Source of the DNA: Melastoma dodecandrum
Taxonomy: Eukaryota; Streptophyta; Magnoliopsida; Myrtales; Melastomataceae
Direction: 5' to 3'
Assembly: GCA_029817715.1 (NCBI GenBank)
Contig: JARUPY010000605.1
Location: 3,658,001-3,722,000, forward strand
DNA length: 64,000 nt
Positions 33,419 through 45,823 of the stretch are shown here, piece after piece (positions within the stretch are counted from its first letter, which is position 1; each line of letters begins with the position of its first letter). The translations under genes were made by a program, and so were the position numbers. The notes below the pieces were generated by a model that was given only the letters and a program-made list of their open reading frames with translations, ran no database searches and was not told where the DNA came from.

Positions 33419-34034
33419 ACTTTTGTTGTTTTTCCTCTATCCTCCTGTGACGCCTCTCCTTCCTCTTCTTACTGCTCTTAGATGGCAACAATGTCGAACT
33501 TGTTTGCAGAAGACATAAAGATAAGCTTCTGCAAGTAGTTATATGAACAAAGGTGGCATGGTTGCGAGACTAATATCTTATTTCTTAAAACAGGCTTGCA
33601 TCGATTGCATGTATCTGTTGCTTCGAGAAATTGTGCAATAGGCGGTCCATCCTTAATAGCCTGATCGTCGAGGCAGGGAGGGGGTCGAAGCCTATCCTTG
33701 AAATCACCTCTCTTGGTGGTCTCCTTCGACAGGTTACTCGACCTAGCAGAAGAATTTGCATCACTATTAGCACTCACAGGAGCCAGTTGCAGATCGAAGA
33801 GATGAGCTACTTTCCCTCGATCCCGGACCACCTTTTCCTTGTCAGGGAAGACCTTGCGGGCATCAGAGGAGGACCCTCTACCTTTCGGGTATCTATTAAA
33901 CACCTTCGATAACTCCTTGCGAAAAATCCCAATTGCAGTCCTTTCAACTGGAATCAAGTCAAACCAGTCCTCCGTCTGATGAGACTCAAGAAACTTTCTG
34001 AAAGTGAAACACTTGTCAGTGGTATGTGTTTCAT

Positions 34035-36100
34035 CTATATGCACCAGCAAACTTCGTTCTTCAGCATCAATGTGGTCAAAGGGCAGGAAATTATTCCATT
34101 AGTCAGGAGTCTCCTAAAAAGCTTGTTGACCACATAGGTCTCACCAGAAACTTGAGAGTCCTGAAAAGCATGATGAACGACGTCAACGATGTTAACATCG
34201 AATGTATTTACTTCACAGTCATTAATTAAATGTTTTGTATCAACAGAAGAGGATTCCTCATATTCTTTGAAGCACAAAATTTTAGCTTCGATAAGGTCTT
34301 CAATAAGATTCCTAAAGGTCAGGCAGTCGCGTGTAGCATGAGTGAAGGATCCATGCCATTTGCAATAACTCTTCTTTTTCTCCATGTCTGTTTGAAGAAG
34401 TCGATGCCTAGGTTTCAACTTGATTTGATCTTGTTTGTGCAACCAGTCAAAGATTTCATCGGCTTTTTCGACATCGAATGAGTACTTGTGCTCCTCATTC
34501 AATTTTTGAGATGCCTTAGCTTTGAAAATCTTCTTTGACAATGGATCACAAACGGTTGTTTCTCCTTTCACAAACTTAGCCATGAAATCTTGACAATGGA
34601 TCACAAAAGGTTGTTTCTCCTTTCACAAACTCAGCCATGTCGACCTCGACAACACTAGGTTCAACTTGATATGTTATACCTTCCCTCAACTCCTCTATGA
34701 GTAGGTTTCTATACTTAGTAGCTCTTTGAGCAAGCTCATAGAGGTATCTGAATTTCTCCCCTTGAATTTTCTTCCGGATACGGATATCTAGAGTATCTTG
34801 GGCTATTGTAACGACTTCGTCTTCGAAGAGGGAGGTCTTGCATCGAAGTCGAGCCTTCCTGAATCTTTGCAAGAATGTCGCTGCAAGTTCCCTAGGCTGT
34901 TGTCACATTTTAGTCAACTCAACCAAAGAAACGGTCGAATCTAGAGTAGCGAAGGCCTGCATGAACTGAGTTTGCATTTCTTGCCAATTTTGCACTGAAT
35001 TAGACGGCAAATGGATATACCAAGTAAACGCAAATCCAGTGAGCGAATTAGGGAAGAGTTGAAGCTTCCACGGGTCATTATTTGACGCATCACCTGTTTA
35101 ATGAGTGAATCGAGCTATATGCTCCATCGGTGTCATTTCATCTTCACCAGAGAAGCGAGAAAAATCTGGATTCTGTAACATCTGGGTGAGGACAGTCCTA
35201 GTCGATGTACTCGGGGTAAGGTGTCCTGTAAAGATTAACCTCTTCCCGTCGCATAGCCCATAGAACCATCTGTTCAACTATTCGGGCAATGACATCCCTA
35301 TAATCAACACCGTGGGTGTCAAGGGAACTCGAGGGACTTCCCTGTCGAAAGGGTTCCTCTCAGTCTCTGGGTCGAAGGTAAGTCTGTTCCTTGGGACTTC
35401 GCTAAAAAGATCCTCCTAGGAAGTTGGTCTTCTGTAGGTAGTCCTCGACTGGGATTTTCAACTGTGGGCCGTGCATAATGACTATCTCTCGGACGATGAG
35501 GGCTGCATATGCTTGTGGCCTGTAATTCTCTTGTCCATCACCATCTAGATCGACGAAGTCGTTATAACGATATGATCGATCAGGCGTAATGAAATCGCCT
35601 CCATCATCAGGAACAACACGTGGCCTATTTGAATCAGGTCGTCGATAATCCTGAGTGAAATAGACAGCATCTTGGACTGTCTCATGAACGAAACTTACCC
35701 TACGCTTCCCATTGCGGATCGTCGCTCTTCTGGTCATAATCTCAGGAGAGTATTCTGTATCGATCCTGGCAGTAAGTCATTGAATTTGTTTCTGCAACTC
35801 AAGGAAATTCTCTTGATACTTAGCTTGCATCTTCGGAAACACATCCAAGGGGACAGTTCCGACACGTTTGGCAGGACATTCGTCGCAGGAGGATTCTCTT
35901 GCCTTTGCGTCTGGGCATTTTGTTGCCCAAGATTCTAGTCATTCTGTTGCCCATTCCGACGACTTCCGGCATTGTTATTTTGGCCAGGCACTTAATTTGC
36001 CTTTGAATCAACCTGAGTATCGGCCATTCTGTTTGCCACACTCCAAGTGGTTGTCATTCTGTATCGTTACACGAAAACTTGTTTCTGACTCTCACTGTGA
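34035..36100 (-). pseudogene. gag-protease element: gag
   Basis: Minus-strand pieces 35402-35737, about 34880-35200, 34576-34872 and 34035-34604 together form gag. 34576-34872 is capsid-like (RFRKARLRCKTSLFEDEVV), and 34035-34604 has the variant knuckle CKWHGSFTHATRDC, like the CxxHxxxGHxTxxC of Tat-lineage gags. A duplicated segment encoding FVKGETT occurs at the 34576 junction. Frames are interrupted, so it is not intact. Confidence 0.7.
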
Positions 36101-36112
36101 TCACCAAAAACG

Positions 36113-36658
36113 TGTTTGCGGACGAAACACATCATGATATAACGGGGACTATTGGGTTGAAGAAATGTGATCGCCAATAATGTAAGAGAACAAAAGACAA
36201 GCAATATAATTCACTATGGAAAAGATTGAACACTTACAGCCATACTGCAACACTTAATCCGATTTCTTACAGTCAAGTTGATAATCAAACAGCCTTTCGG
36301 AGTCATAGAATTATTGTCTGTCTTTACAATTGATGACCTTCGGGATGACTTATTTATAGACAAGAATCTAAGTAACCGTCATCCTGAACATATTAAACAC
36401 GTGTTTATTCTATTGAAACTAACTATTGATCACTATATCTTCGATGACTCTATTAGAACAGTCTTCATCTTCTTCGATGTAGCCAGAACACCTTCCTTCG
36501 AAAAGCTTTGATCTTAAGTGCTGCGACGATCATCTTCGACCCATAACTCATTTTCGAAGTTCCATCTACTGTTGGGGTGATCATGACTTTCTTCGATGCA
36601 AACCCACCATTGACGCTCCAACCTTCGAGGTCCAGAATGACGATTTACCATGTAAACA
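36113..36658 (-). repeat. 5' LTR of the gag-protease element
   Basis: 546 bp. The sequence just inside it (minus strand) is not a tRNA-Met primer site; the primer tRNA was not identified. Confidence 0.9.
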
Positions 36659-37023
36659 ACAGTTCTGAGGTTCGTTGTTGGGCCAACACTCGTGGCAGTT
36701 TGTTGTTGGACTCCGGGGAACTCTCGTTCAGGTGCTCAAAATCTATCAAGACCCAGAATTTAATTAACCTTGATCCCTGAAACCTTACTGCCGAGGATTT
36801 GCAGGCAGTTGTGCTCCAAGGAATTGTTCCTTTTGTGCTAGCCAAGGAGTGTTCATCTAGAAATCCTCAGTACATGGTATAATTTGCATGCCTGTGTTAA
36901 GTTCTGTTCTGCAGTAAGAAGATAGTTCACATAATCCTTTTCCATACATAAATTATTCTTTGTCAGTTAATCTTCGGGATGCTCATTGCAATCCCAATTT
37001 CATTGGTTAATATCTCTTGTTAA

Positions 37024-37663
37024 CCCTTTAGAGAGTCGCTTCCTTTCTCAAGAAATTTGCAGAAGATTCTGTCCAAATGATTGTTTAGTGCTGTTAAGCT
37101 CATTCATCTCATCCTCAGCTCTATAATGACATTCATGACCATAAACTCAAAAGCTTCGCGAGCTCATGTGAAAACTGAGCAGGTCTGCTGTCACTGAGAG
37201 TAGAAACTATACTGTATTTCCTAAAAAAACTGTTGAATACAGCCACATGCACAATCTGTGTATGCAAATAACTTGGAAGCATGAACCTTGAGCATTCTTA
37301 AATTCTTACAAATGTTACGCAGCACGCAACTGTCACTAGAGATTGCCATGTACATCATCAATTCCCTTTTCAGATGAGAACATTTGCAAAGGTTAGTCAG
37401 AGAGCCTTACCAATGTTACATAAAAACAGGATACTGAATCAAGAATTCAGCTCTCAAGCCAAATCACAACGTAAAGCATTGCTGTAAAGCAGCAATTTCC
37501 ATTTGACTCAGGCGGCCAATATGGAAAGGTTAAAAACAACGCAAGCACTATTTTCCTATATTCACAAAGATCGAATCTTACAGTGGCGGCATGTAGATGG
37601 AACCAGCAGACGCCAGACGTGTGTATAGATATCAAAGACAGCTTGTGGGTAGTTCTTCTGTCA
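37024..37663. other. intergenic / 3' UTR of the PBL34-like kinase
   Basis: No coding region recognised. Roughly 37440-37663 is probably the 3' UTR of the minus-strand kinase gene. Confidence 0.4.
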
Positions 37664-40402
37664 TTACTTTTCTTTTTTGTCAGGTTTGGGTGACAACCGA
37701 TAATGATGGTACGGAGAAACCTGAGGACCATTAGGTATTGACAAGCTCCTGATCTGTTGCCCATTCCTCGTGGTAAATCCTGAAGTGGCTCTAATCCCAA
37801 TTTTCGCATTTGGACTACTTCTTGCACGCTCGGCTTGAAAGTTTTGGAAATGGTTGGAGGAACTTGCCATATCCTTTAGCTCAAGTAAAGGAATCAAGGC
37901 CGCAACCACCTCACTCATGAGGGGTCTTGCTTTTTGGTCACGCCTGAGGCAGAGGGCTGCAAGCTGCGCAGCTTTCTGTGCTCCTTTTATGGAGAAGTGG
38001 CCTTCTAGTCGAGGATCAATTAGCCTGAAGAATTTCCGCTGGTCTTCTAGGAAAGGTTTGGCCCATTCAACAAGATTATGTTCCCCATTCGGCCGGTTCT
38101 TGTCCACAGATCTCCGACCAGTCAGCATTTCAAGTAACACTACTCCAAAGCTGTACACATCACTCTTAGACGTCAAATGCCCTGAGTCATGCACAAAGAA
38201 AAGAGGTCAAATTCCCAAACGAAAAGACCAATCAATTCAGAGTAAAAAACGAAAGCGTAGTCATGAAGATCTTCTATTAAGCATAGTTAACATCCCTTGT
38301 CCATTCAAGGTAAGTAGCATGTAAAACATCATAACAAGAATATATTATCAATAAGAAAATTAAACCGGACAGTCAACATTTAGAAGGCAGTAATTCTCGC
38401 AGGAAATCTCACAGAACGTCAAGGTAAATAATTGAGTAATGGACTTGTATCTCACCTGTCATAACATATTCTGGGGCCGCATAGCCATATGTTCCCATAA
38501 CTCGAGTGGATACATGGGTTTTATCACCCTCGGGAGCATCTTTGGCGAGCCCAAAATCAGAAAGTTTGGCATTGTAATCCTGCGAATTCAATTCCTCATA
38601 TGATGGACGGTTTGCAGAAAGATATCGTTTCAGACAATTTGACAAGCCAGTTCTTACTGCATCCAACAAAATATTGGAAGTCTTGAAGTCGCGATAGATA
38701 ACTGGTCTTTCTGCCTCCTCGTGTAGAAAGGCGAGGCCTTTCGCAGCTCCAAGGGCAATTTTCATCCTGATTAACCAAGGAAGCGGCAAGGATCCTTCCT
38801 CATGCGACAGATGACACATTCAAAAGTCAGTCATGGAATATCTTAAATGTGAAGAAAGAAATGGAACAGTGATATACTTCTGAACAGGTGGTTTTCCAAG
38901 CTCCCACGAGGCATAAACTCATAGACAAGCAACCGGTGATCATCTTCAATACAGTAACCAATCAACTTAACTAAGTTCTTGTGTCGAAGGTTGCCAAGGA
39001 AGCTAACTTCAGCCTGACATGACATTTTCATCCAGATTACATCATCAAGGCCAGAAACAATCTTATGCGCTCAACGAAGGGGATTTTCATACCAGCCACT
39101 CTTTGTGCCCTTGAAGGCCGTCGTGGTTTAGAGTCTTCACAGCAACAGTGAGACCAGTGCCGGGTTTTACTGGAGCAGTTCCATCTTCCTCTATCCAACC
39201 TTTGAACACACAACCGAATCCACCCTCTCCGAGAAGAGACTCCGGTCTAAAATTTCTAGTCGCAGTCTTAAGGTCAGCGAAAGTGAACTTGCGAAGGTGG
39301 AGAGCAAGCTTCAGTTCTTCACTGACTTTGGGTGTCGAAGAAGCACTTCCAGTGCAGCTTGTCGGGGTAGAGGACCCAACAGGTGCCACAGGAGCATCTT
39401 TGCTTTTCTCATGCGTAGATTTGCTTTCCACTGCACTCAAAGATTCGGACAACACGCATCAACTAGCAGCTAACAAGACCTTCGTCAAAACTAATGACTA
39501 CACAAACACAAGTTAGACAAGTTTCATCGTTCTGACAGCAAGCTACAAAGTTAACTAAGCACGTCAAAAAAGATTATACATAGCCATAACAGAATAATAA
39601 CAAAACAAAATCAGAAAAGGGCATAAAGGCGGCATCTTCTTGACGAATACTCAGCAGAAAGACAACTCTTCTCCAGAGCATCCAATTTTGTTCAGTATTA
39701 CACAACCAAAAGAGAAATTTCAGAATTAGTTTGTTGTCCAACTGTGAAACAAGACAAGAGGCAAATCACAAGCATAGCTCTTCTTCCGCCCTTACATTTT
39801 GTTGTGACGGACAAAACGGATTCAGTTCCAATTAAAAAAAAGTGCCATTAGAAGGAAGGTCCAAACAAAATAAAGCAAGCAAACAAAACAGCAGGACAAA
39901 AGAATTTCACCTACTGACACCAGCAGAAGCCAATCAAAACAATCACAATCATAAAGCCCCGGGGGGAAGGTAACAGAAAAACACAAGGGAACCCCACCAA
40001 AACAAAATACTCTTCTGCTCATCACCTGACAACTGAAGCTCACAACCAAGGAAAACACACCAAACAAGAACAGACATATAAGACCACCATTAATATAGTC
40101 AAGCCAGAGGCACAGAAAAGGTGGGAAACAAACAAGAGTCGTGATTATGAATGACCGTAGTAAGTACCGGCGGCGGTAGCAGAGCTGCTCATCTTGGATT
40201 TGGTAGGGAAGCAAGCACCACAGCTCCCCAGTAACCTGAAGCTAACCCAAAACCCGCTTTGGACCCCCTCCCCATCACCACCACCAACCCCACCCTTCCC
40301 CTCACTTCTTCTCGATTCCTTCTGCTTATTATAATATTTATTATTCTCCTTCTCCGCTAAACCCCAACTCTCCACCTTCATGGAATCAGGACCCAAAGCC
40401 AT
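37664..40402 (-). CDS. PBL34: receptor-like cytoplasmic kinase, PBL34 type (RLCK-VII)
   Basis: Six exons: 40156-40402, 39093-39430, 38878-39013, 38658-38794, 38456-38579, 37664-38181; 1500 nt, 499 aa, all GT-AG and in phase. Close to Arabidopsis PBL34/35/36 by memory: [26 protein letters not shown], the catalytic [30 protein letters not shown], and a C-terminal KDMASSS then [10 protein letters not shown]. An N-terminal Cys cluster (GSCGACF) could be palmitoylated. Unlike relatives that begin MG, this starts MALG, so Gly2 for N-myristoylation is lacking. Relatives relay immune signals from lectin and LysM receptors at the plasma membrane. The 78-nt intron between exons 4 and 5 is open in frame. 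The leader contains a CT-rich tract. Which of PBL34/35/36 it corresponds to is not settled. Confidence 0.93.
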
Positions 40403-40593
40403 CTATCCCACCCAGCTCCAAAACAACTTGAAAGATCAGAGCTTTGCCACAAAAATCCAATACCCAGATTCCCAAAAGGAGGAATAAGGGAGAAAACAAA
40501 AAAATGATAAAATCCAAAAAAGAGGAGAAGAAAAAGGATTCAATTCCCAGCAGCTGATGAGAGCAGTTTTGTTTCAGTCAAAAAGGGTCTTAT

Positions 40594-40618
40594 GGAGAGA
40601 GAGAGAGAGAGAGAGAGA
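40594..40618 (-). repeat. GA/CT microsatellite in the kinase 5' leader
   Basis: Twelve GA units on the plus strand, CT on the coding strand, about 190 bp upstream of the PBL34-like start. CT-rich leaders are common in plant 5' UTRs. Confidence 0.85.
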
Positions 40619-41777
40619 CAGGGCCATGTGCTTGCAAGAGGAAAGAAGAAAATGGGGAAGAGCTGGGGAGAAAGTGTGGGACAACAATTCCATTCCAATC
40701 CCACCGTCCTCCTTGCGGGCAGCCACCAGGGCTCCAGAAAAAAGGTGAATAAAAGCAGGAAAGACAAAGGCAATACAGAGATTTAGAGAGAGAAAGATAG
40801 CGATAAAAAGCTAAAAAAAATGTTTGTCTGGTTCCGTTAGACAATTATAATATTATATATATATGTATATATATACCACGACAGTTAGTATAAAAATTAT
40901 ACTAAGTAAAAAAATATATATATATAGAAGCACTTAAAAGACTTGGGACATACATATCAGACAGCAACTGTCGTATGGATGATTGAAAGCAAGGTATCAC
41001 TTTTTAATTCATTGTTGGTTTAATTTAATTTTATAATAAATATATTTTATCTAAGGCATGCACCACAAACTAAAAATTCATCAAAGATTTTCGCAATCAA
41101 ATATTGAATAAGGGTTTTGGGAGAAGCTTGGACCAAATGATTTTGCATTGATAAGAGATGATATGATTTATCACGGAATTTTGTACAAGAAGTTTAGAAA
41201 AAAAGTTGCATTTTAAAAAATCGCTTCTAAATTATTATTTAAAATCGTGACTTTTAATTTATAAAAAAAAAAATTATTTTAACCAACAACTGGAACGAAG
41301 AGAAGACTCCGTCCCCCCGGCAACCCTTAGAAATGAACCTTTTATAAGTCTGGGTAAATTTGGCTGAAAAGACAGCTAGGGAAGTACACGAATGGAAATT
41401 CGTGAGCAATGTGATCGAATGAAAACCTCGCAGAATATTATTAAAAACGAATTAGCAAGACTTAAGGCTTCTGCAAGACATGTGAAGGGGATGGAAAAAT
41501 AGGATCCCTAGATGTCGATTTAAGTGTTGGAGATTGAATCCTCGTGTGGAATCCTGGGAGTCTAGGAAGTTCAAACCGCACCTTCTTTTTTTTTTTTTTT
41601 TTTGGCAAACTGAACTTACATGCTTACAAACCTGGACGTCATTGGGCAATGACTTGTCACGTGCCTTTAAAAGGACGACAAATGAAATGATACCCTTCTT
41701 GATTAATTTTGGATGGATGATTCGGGTTCACCAACACAAACAATTTTAGCAAGGACATGTAATCAATCCCTCACCAA

Positions 41778-41808
<31 letters not shown>

Positions 41809-42231
41809 TATGTACATTCTTGCCACTCCAATTCCTTCCTTCAGCTGAACACGTCAAACCGACGGGGGATTTTAATTGGTCAAAAATTATATAATCAAGG
41901 AACGCGAACATATTTATGGAATTACATGATGATGGTTAAGATCAGACATATGACTAATTCAAACAAAAAAGTCATCCCGTCCTCAATAATTGCCTCTCAT
42001 CATCCTTCATATTCTCGCATATATTATCAGGTTTTTACGATTATGACTCAAAGACTCCCGTCGCTGCTACTACTACTACTGCTATTACTCATCCATTTAG
42101 CAAACGTAAACTAACTGTAATGTCACCTCCCTGACAAAAGAAATTATCACACTAGTCGCAATCACCACGCACATATTTCCGCAGAAGGGTTTATGTTTCC
42201 ACTAGTACTGTTCTTACCCCAACTCACCATC
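40619..42231. other. intergenic: promoter of the kinase gene and simple repeats
   Basis: A/T-rich. Simple repeats: (AT)n at about 40849-40874 and 40912-40925, a T run at 41584-41603, (AAT)n at 41778-41805, CTA/CTG run at about 42063-42086. No gene recognised. Confidence 0.5.
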
Positions 42232-45200
42232 TTAAGTTTCGAGCCATGTCAAGGTTCCCATTATCAACAGCTTACTTGGGAGTTCTCCTGGGGAAGGTGC
42301 CAGGAATGTAATCTTCTTCCTGCGGCCAAAAGAAATCAAAATCCATCCGTTACAAGTAAGAAGATGGGGGTTCAAGGGGTTATCAACGGGTCGCTGTTAC
42401 GAGGATCAAACCTTTGCACATCCACATCTGTCACGTACACGAATCCAGCCACGTTACTGTCAGGAAGAAGAGTGGAGGATGGACATCAGCAGATCTTCTA
42501 AGCTAAGGGAAACTCATCTTCCACCGAGGTAACACAACACGAGTGATACAGAAGATATTACGATTGTTTCTGTGAAAGGACATCACCTTGAAACGATTTG
42601 GTCAGCTTCTTTGGCAAATGAAACAGCCAGAACTACATGGAGCAGGTCGCGGCTTATGTTAACAGGAGCTAATCTCAGCGGGTCAGCGACGGGCTTTGCG
42701 CCGATGGGCAGCGCGGAGTGTGGAGCTTGAGGCCCGCCGCCGATCCGATATATGGACAGGTCACTGAAACTGGCAATGCTGGCATGAGGAGACAGTTCAT
42801 TTCCCAGGCCATAGAAATATTCCTGCAATCATTCACTTACATGACAAGAGGACCCATAAATCCAAAAATCATTGAAATTAATTATTGTTTCAATAGTCTT
42901 CTTTGAATTGGCCCATACACCATCTAGCCCACTTCCATTTTTACAGATCTATCCATTTTATTGAAACTTTCTCTCGATAGAACAATAGAAAAATTGGCAA
43001 GGCAAGTACATGAATAGAAGTCCACAAAAAGATCTCCTTCAAGAGAAGAGGGTTAAAGATATGCTCCCTAAAAGCCTCTTCCGTTCAAAGCGCATCTTGG
43101 TATAGAAGAGACAAAGCTGAAAATGAATCAGGCCACTTTGTTTCAATATTATAGATATTTTTACTTACTCTTATCCTGTAGCTCCTTGCTTTCTGTCGAT
43201 ATTTTACATTCCTTGACACAACCCCTCCAGACTTCTGTAGCTTGACAACATCTATACTTGGATTTATCTTCAGCGCATCTTTCTTAAGCATGCTAAAAAG
43301 CTTCTCCTGTAAACAAATGGAAGTATGTGTTATGGGACTTCTTTGCTACGTTATGCAGGCAGTGATGCCAAGATTATCACTAAAGTTTAGCAGACTGAAC
43401 GCGAAATAAAATACAATATTGAAATCAAAGCAACTCGGAGGAGGAAGCAGTCCATCCCCACAAGAATAAGAACTTACCCTACTTTCCAAAAGAAGGTCCA
43501 TTGCTACAGGCCTTAACAGAAATTTATACAAGGCATAACTTGCTGAAAATGAAATGCAACCGAAAGCTACAGTCCAGGTGTTGCATCTTAGCACTTGAAG
43601 AACATTGGATATAAATTCAGATAGAAGTTACTGGACAAATATATATGAAAACAAAGCTGATAAATGTTACAAACCTGTCCCAGAACCAAGACTACATTGG
43701 CTTTAAATGTATTGATGGCATGTTGAAGCAGCTGCACAAAGGCAAAACTTGGTCAGACATAATTATAAAAAGAAAAGGTGATCACACTCAGAACTCAGAA
43801 ATAACAACAATAACCTAAGCCAGAAAATTTCCACTTTCAATATTAACTCACTTGCCTCATAGCCTACACCTTCTATCCAACCCATGGTATTAATTACCAT
43901 ACCAGCTGCTCTAGATTCAGCATTTCCAGAAAATTGTCTCTCAAGAGTATCAGCAAGTTCCTTAGCAAGCACCTTGTACAAGTCGACATTATTGCTGCGA
44001 GAAAACGTTTCAGTATGAACTGCATTATACTTTGAATCATAAAATCATTTTTTGGTGCTAACCCACAAAGAAAACAGTGATGGCTACGATTAGGCAGAGC
44101 AAACTAGATACTCCTAACCTTCAGGTGATGGTGTTTATTAAATTGTTAATCGGATGTGGAAACATTTCTTTTCCAGCCTAAAGGGCCATTCGATTCTAAT
44201 GCAATGGGGTAAATTCTAGAGAAAGGGATAAAAAGAAAACAGTTAACATCACAATGAAGAATCCTGCTTGATTGACAGTACTGAGCATAACTACTTAACA
44301 CCAACATTTCCACTGCTTTAAACAATAGTTATCCTCTTCAGTCAATCCATAGAAAAAGACAATAGGCTACAAGTTTTGAAATAACACATTATGAATGGCA
44401 AAAGAAAAAACAAACATATACCAAGCATAATCAGGGAATATCCTACCTTGGAGTCGTGTGCCCATAATAATAAACGAGAGGCATCTCAAGGGGAACTCCT
44501 TCAACCGGATCAATAGGCAATTCAATTGGAGTGGCTGCAATGCTACCAGGTATAGTTATGGATCCTTGTCCAATATCTAAATCCACGAATGTCGGTTTCC
44601 AACCCTGTTTAGCAGCCCAACTAAGTAGCATCTTTGATAATGTACTCTTCCCAGAATCGGTTGGTCCTACAACAATAACTCGTGGTCCCTGAATCGTGAA
44701 TTCACATTTATAGTCAGTTCTTTACAATCATAAAACCGAACCAGAAAACATTACAGAGGAAGGTTCCTTAATAAGTAATAACTATAAACAAGTTTCTTCC
44801 CTAAATATGAACCAAATGCTTAGAGTTTGAGAGCTTTGAAGCATGATAAATAGAAAGCAAAAACCGAAGCCAAGCACCAGAAAGCAAAACGCCGATGATT
44901 ATCAAACTTGCAGAAAAACAACATTTGGGAAACCATTGTTGTGATCCTTGACACAATGGTGAACTTTGGAGGCCTATCAATCATAAGTTCAAAGCAAACT
45001 CCAAAAGCTTCCATGCTCCCCCAATCAGGCTCATGCTATTAAGCATAATGACCAAGGCAGTCACTCCAAACCAAACATATCGAAGAACCAAGAAGCATCG
45101 AGAAAGAAGACAATATCATCACCCAACAAAAAATCGTAATTAAATTATATTCACAGAGGTACCACAGAGTTTAGAATGAAGACAGTGTGCCCCACAAAGG

Positions 45201-45823
45201 AAGAACATACATAGAGCAGTAAAAACCCAACCTGAGAAGATTCTGATCCAGCCTGAGATGCTCTCGCTCGGTTTCTACGCGCATCAAGCACAGCATGTAC
45301 GTTCACATAGCTGACCATCGGAGTCTATCACAACACAATAGCAACAACATCACTATAGTAGGCTCTTCAAATTGCCTCATTCAAATTCGAAAGAACTCCA
45401 AACCTAAACATAAAAAACTGGCAACATCAAACAACGAAACTAATAAAAGAAGACCTCGTCGGCCGTATAATCTGTCTCCGTCTCTCCGTCCATCTCAACC
45501 GTAGCTCCGTACCAAGTAAAAACCTGTCAAAACCACACTACGCCTCAGCTCCACTACCCAAAAACAAAGCGAGATCATCAAAACAAGTTGTAGGGAACAC
45601 TAACGGCGAATTTGTGGCGGGGAGGGAAAGAGAACCAGATTTCAGGAGGCAGCTCTGTGCCGAAAATCTCAGCGGTGCCGGCCACAACCCTAAGGCGGAG
45701 AGGCGCGTCGGTGCCGACCTCAATCCTCAACTCGCTCTCCCTCTCGAGCTTCACTTGCTTAGTCGCTGACAACGCAGAGCCGGCGCCGGCGGGGGTGGCG
45801 GTGGAGGCGCCACCGTAGGCCAT
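42232..45823 (-). CDS. CLP1: CLP1 polynucleotide 5'-hydroxyl kinase / pre-mRNA cleavage factor II subunit
   Basis: Ten exons: 45605-45823, 45455-45523, 45232-45324, 44447-44688, 43856-43994, 43675-43731, 43169-43306, 42587-42822, 42412-42456, 42232-42319; 1326 nt, 441 aa, the usual length, every phase consistent. N-terminal domain (ELRIEVG, AEIFGTELPPEIWFSFPP), then Walker A GPTDSGKS at residues 135-142, PTFVDLDIGQGSITIPG, MVINTMGW, and the C-terminal domain ending LIMGTLTWLET. Arabidopsis CLPS3 is the nearest remembered relative. The protein works in the nucleus in mRNA 3'-end cleavage and possibly RNA phosphorylation. The intron after exon 5 starts with GC (AG|GCAAGT), all others with GT. 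It shares a short divergent promoter with the thioredoxin gene. Confidence 0.95.

Larger units (their letters stand above)
29761..36658 (-). mobile_element. LTR retrotransposon (Ty3/gypsy, Tat-like) with gag-protease only and an antisense ORF
   Basis: LTRs 29761-30310 and 36113-36658 begin TGTTTGCGG and end in GCA/ACA; they look highly similar. The 5-bp target duplication ACAGT is perfect (29756-29760, 36659-36663). A purine tract (minus strand) touches the left LTR at about 30311-30322, so transcription runs on the minus strand. Gag and protease are on the minus strand. No RT, RNase H or integrase motif was found, so the element must be mobilised by another one. A spliced ORF runs on the plus strand between protease and the 3' LTR, as in Tat-lineage elements. 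Confidence 0.9.
27975..37023 (+). pseudogene. PIN5/PIN8-like auxin efflux carrier, broken by nested elements
   Basis: Remnant exons in order: about 27975-28380 (GINKFVAKYSI, then [36 protein letters not shown]); probably 28530-28590 (RKLETITIFIKVGKK); 29516-29602 (GFKLPMITDDSIQIPS, a stop, then GGLGIAKCSL); 29694-29760 joined to 36664-36743 (GLFMVSQPKILAAG, TVLRFVVGPTLVAV, VGLRGTLVQVLKI after a shift); 36805-36876 (AVVLQGIVPFVLAKE, shift, VHLEILSTW); 36967-37023 (LIFGMLIAIPISLVNISC and stop). These match the N-terminal and C-terminal membrane halves of PIN auxin exporters; the short loop and FLFELN suggest the PIN5/PIN8 type. In-frame stops, shifts and the insertions make it dead. Confidence 0.85.
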
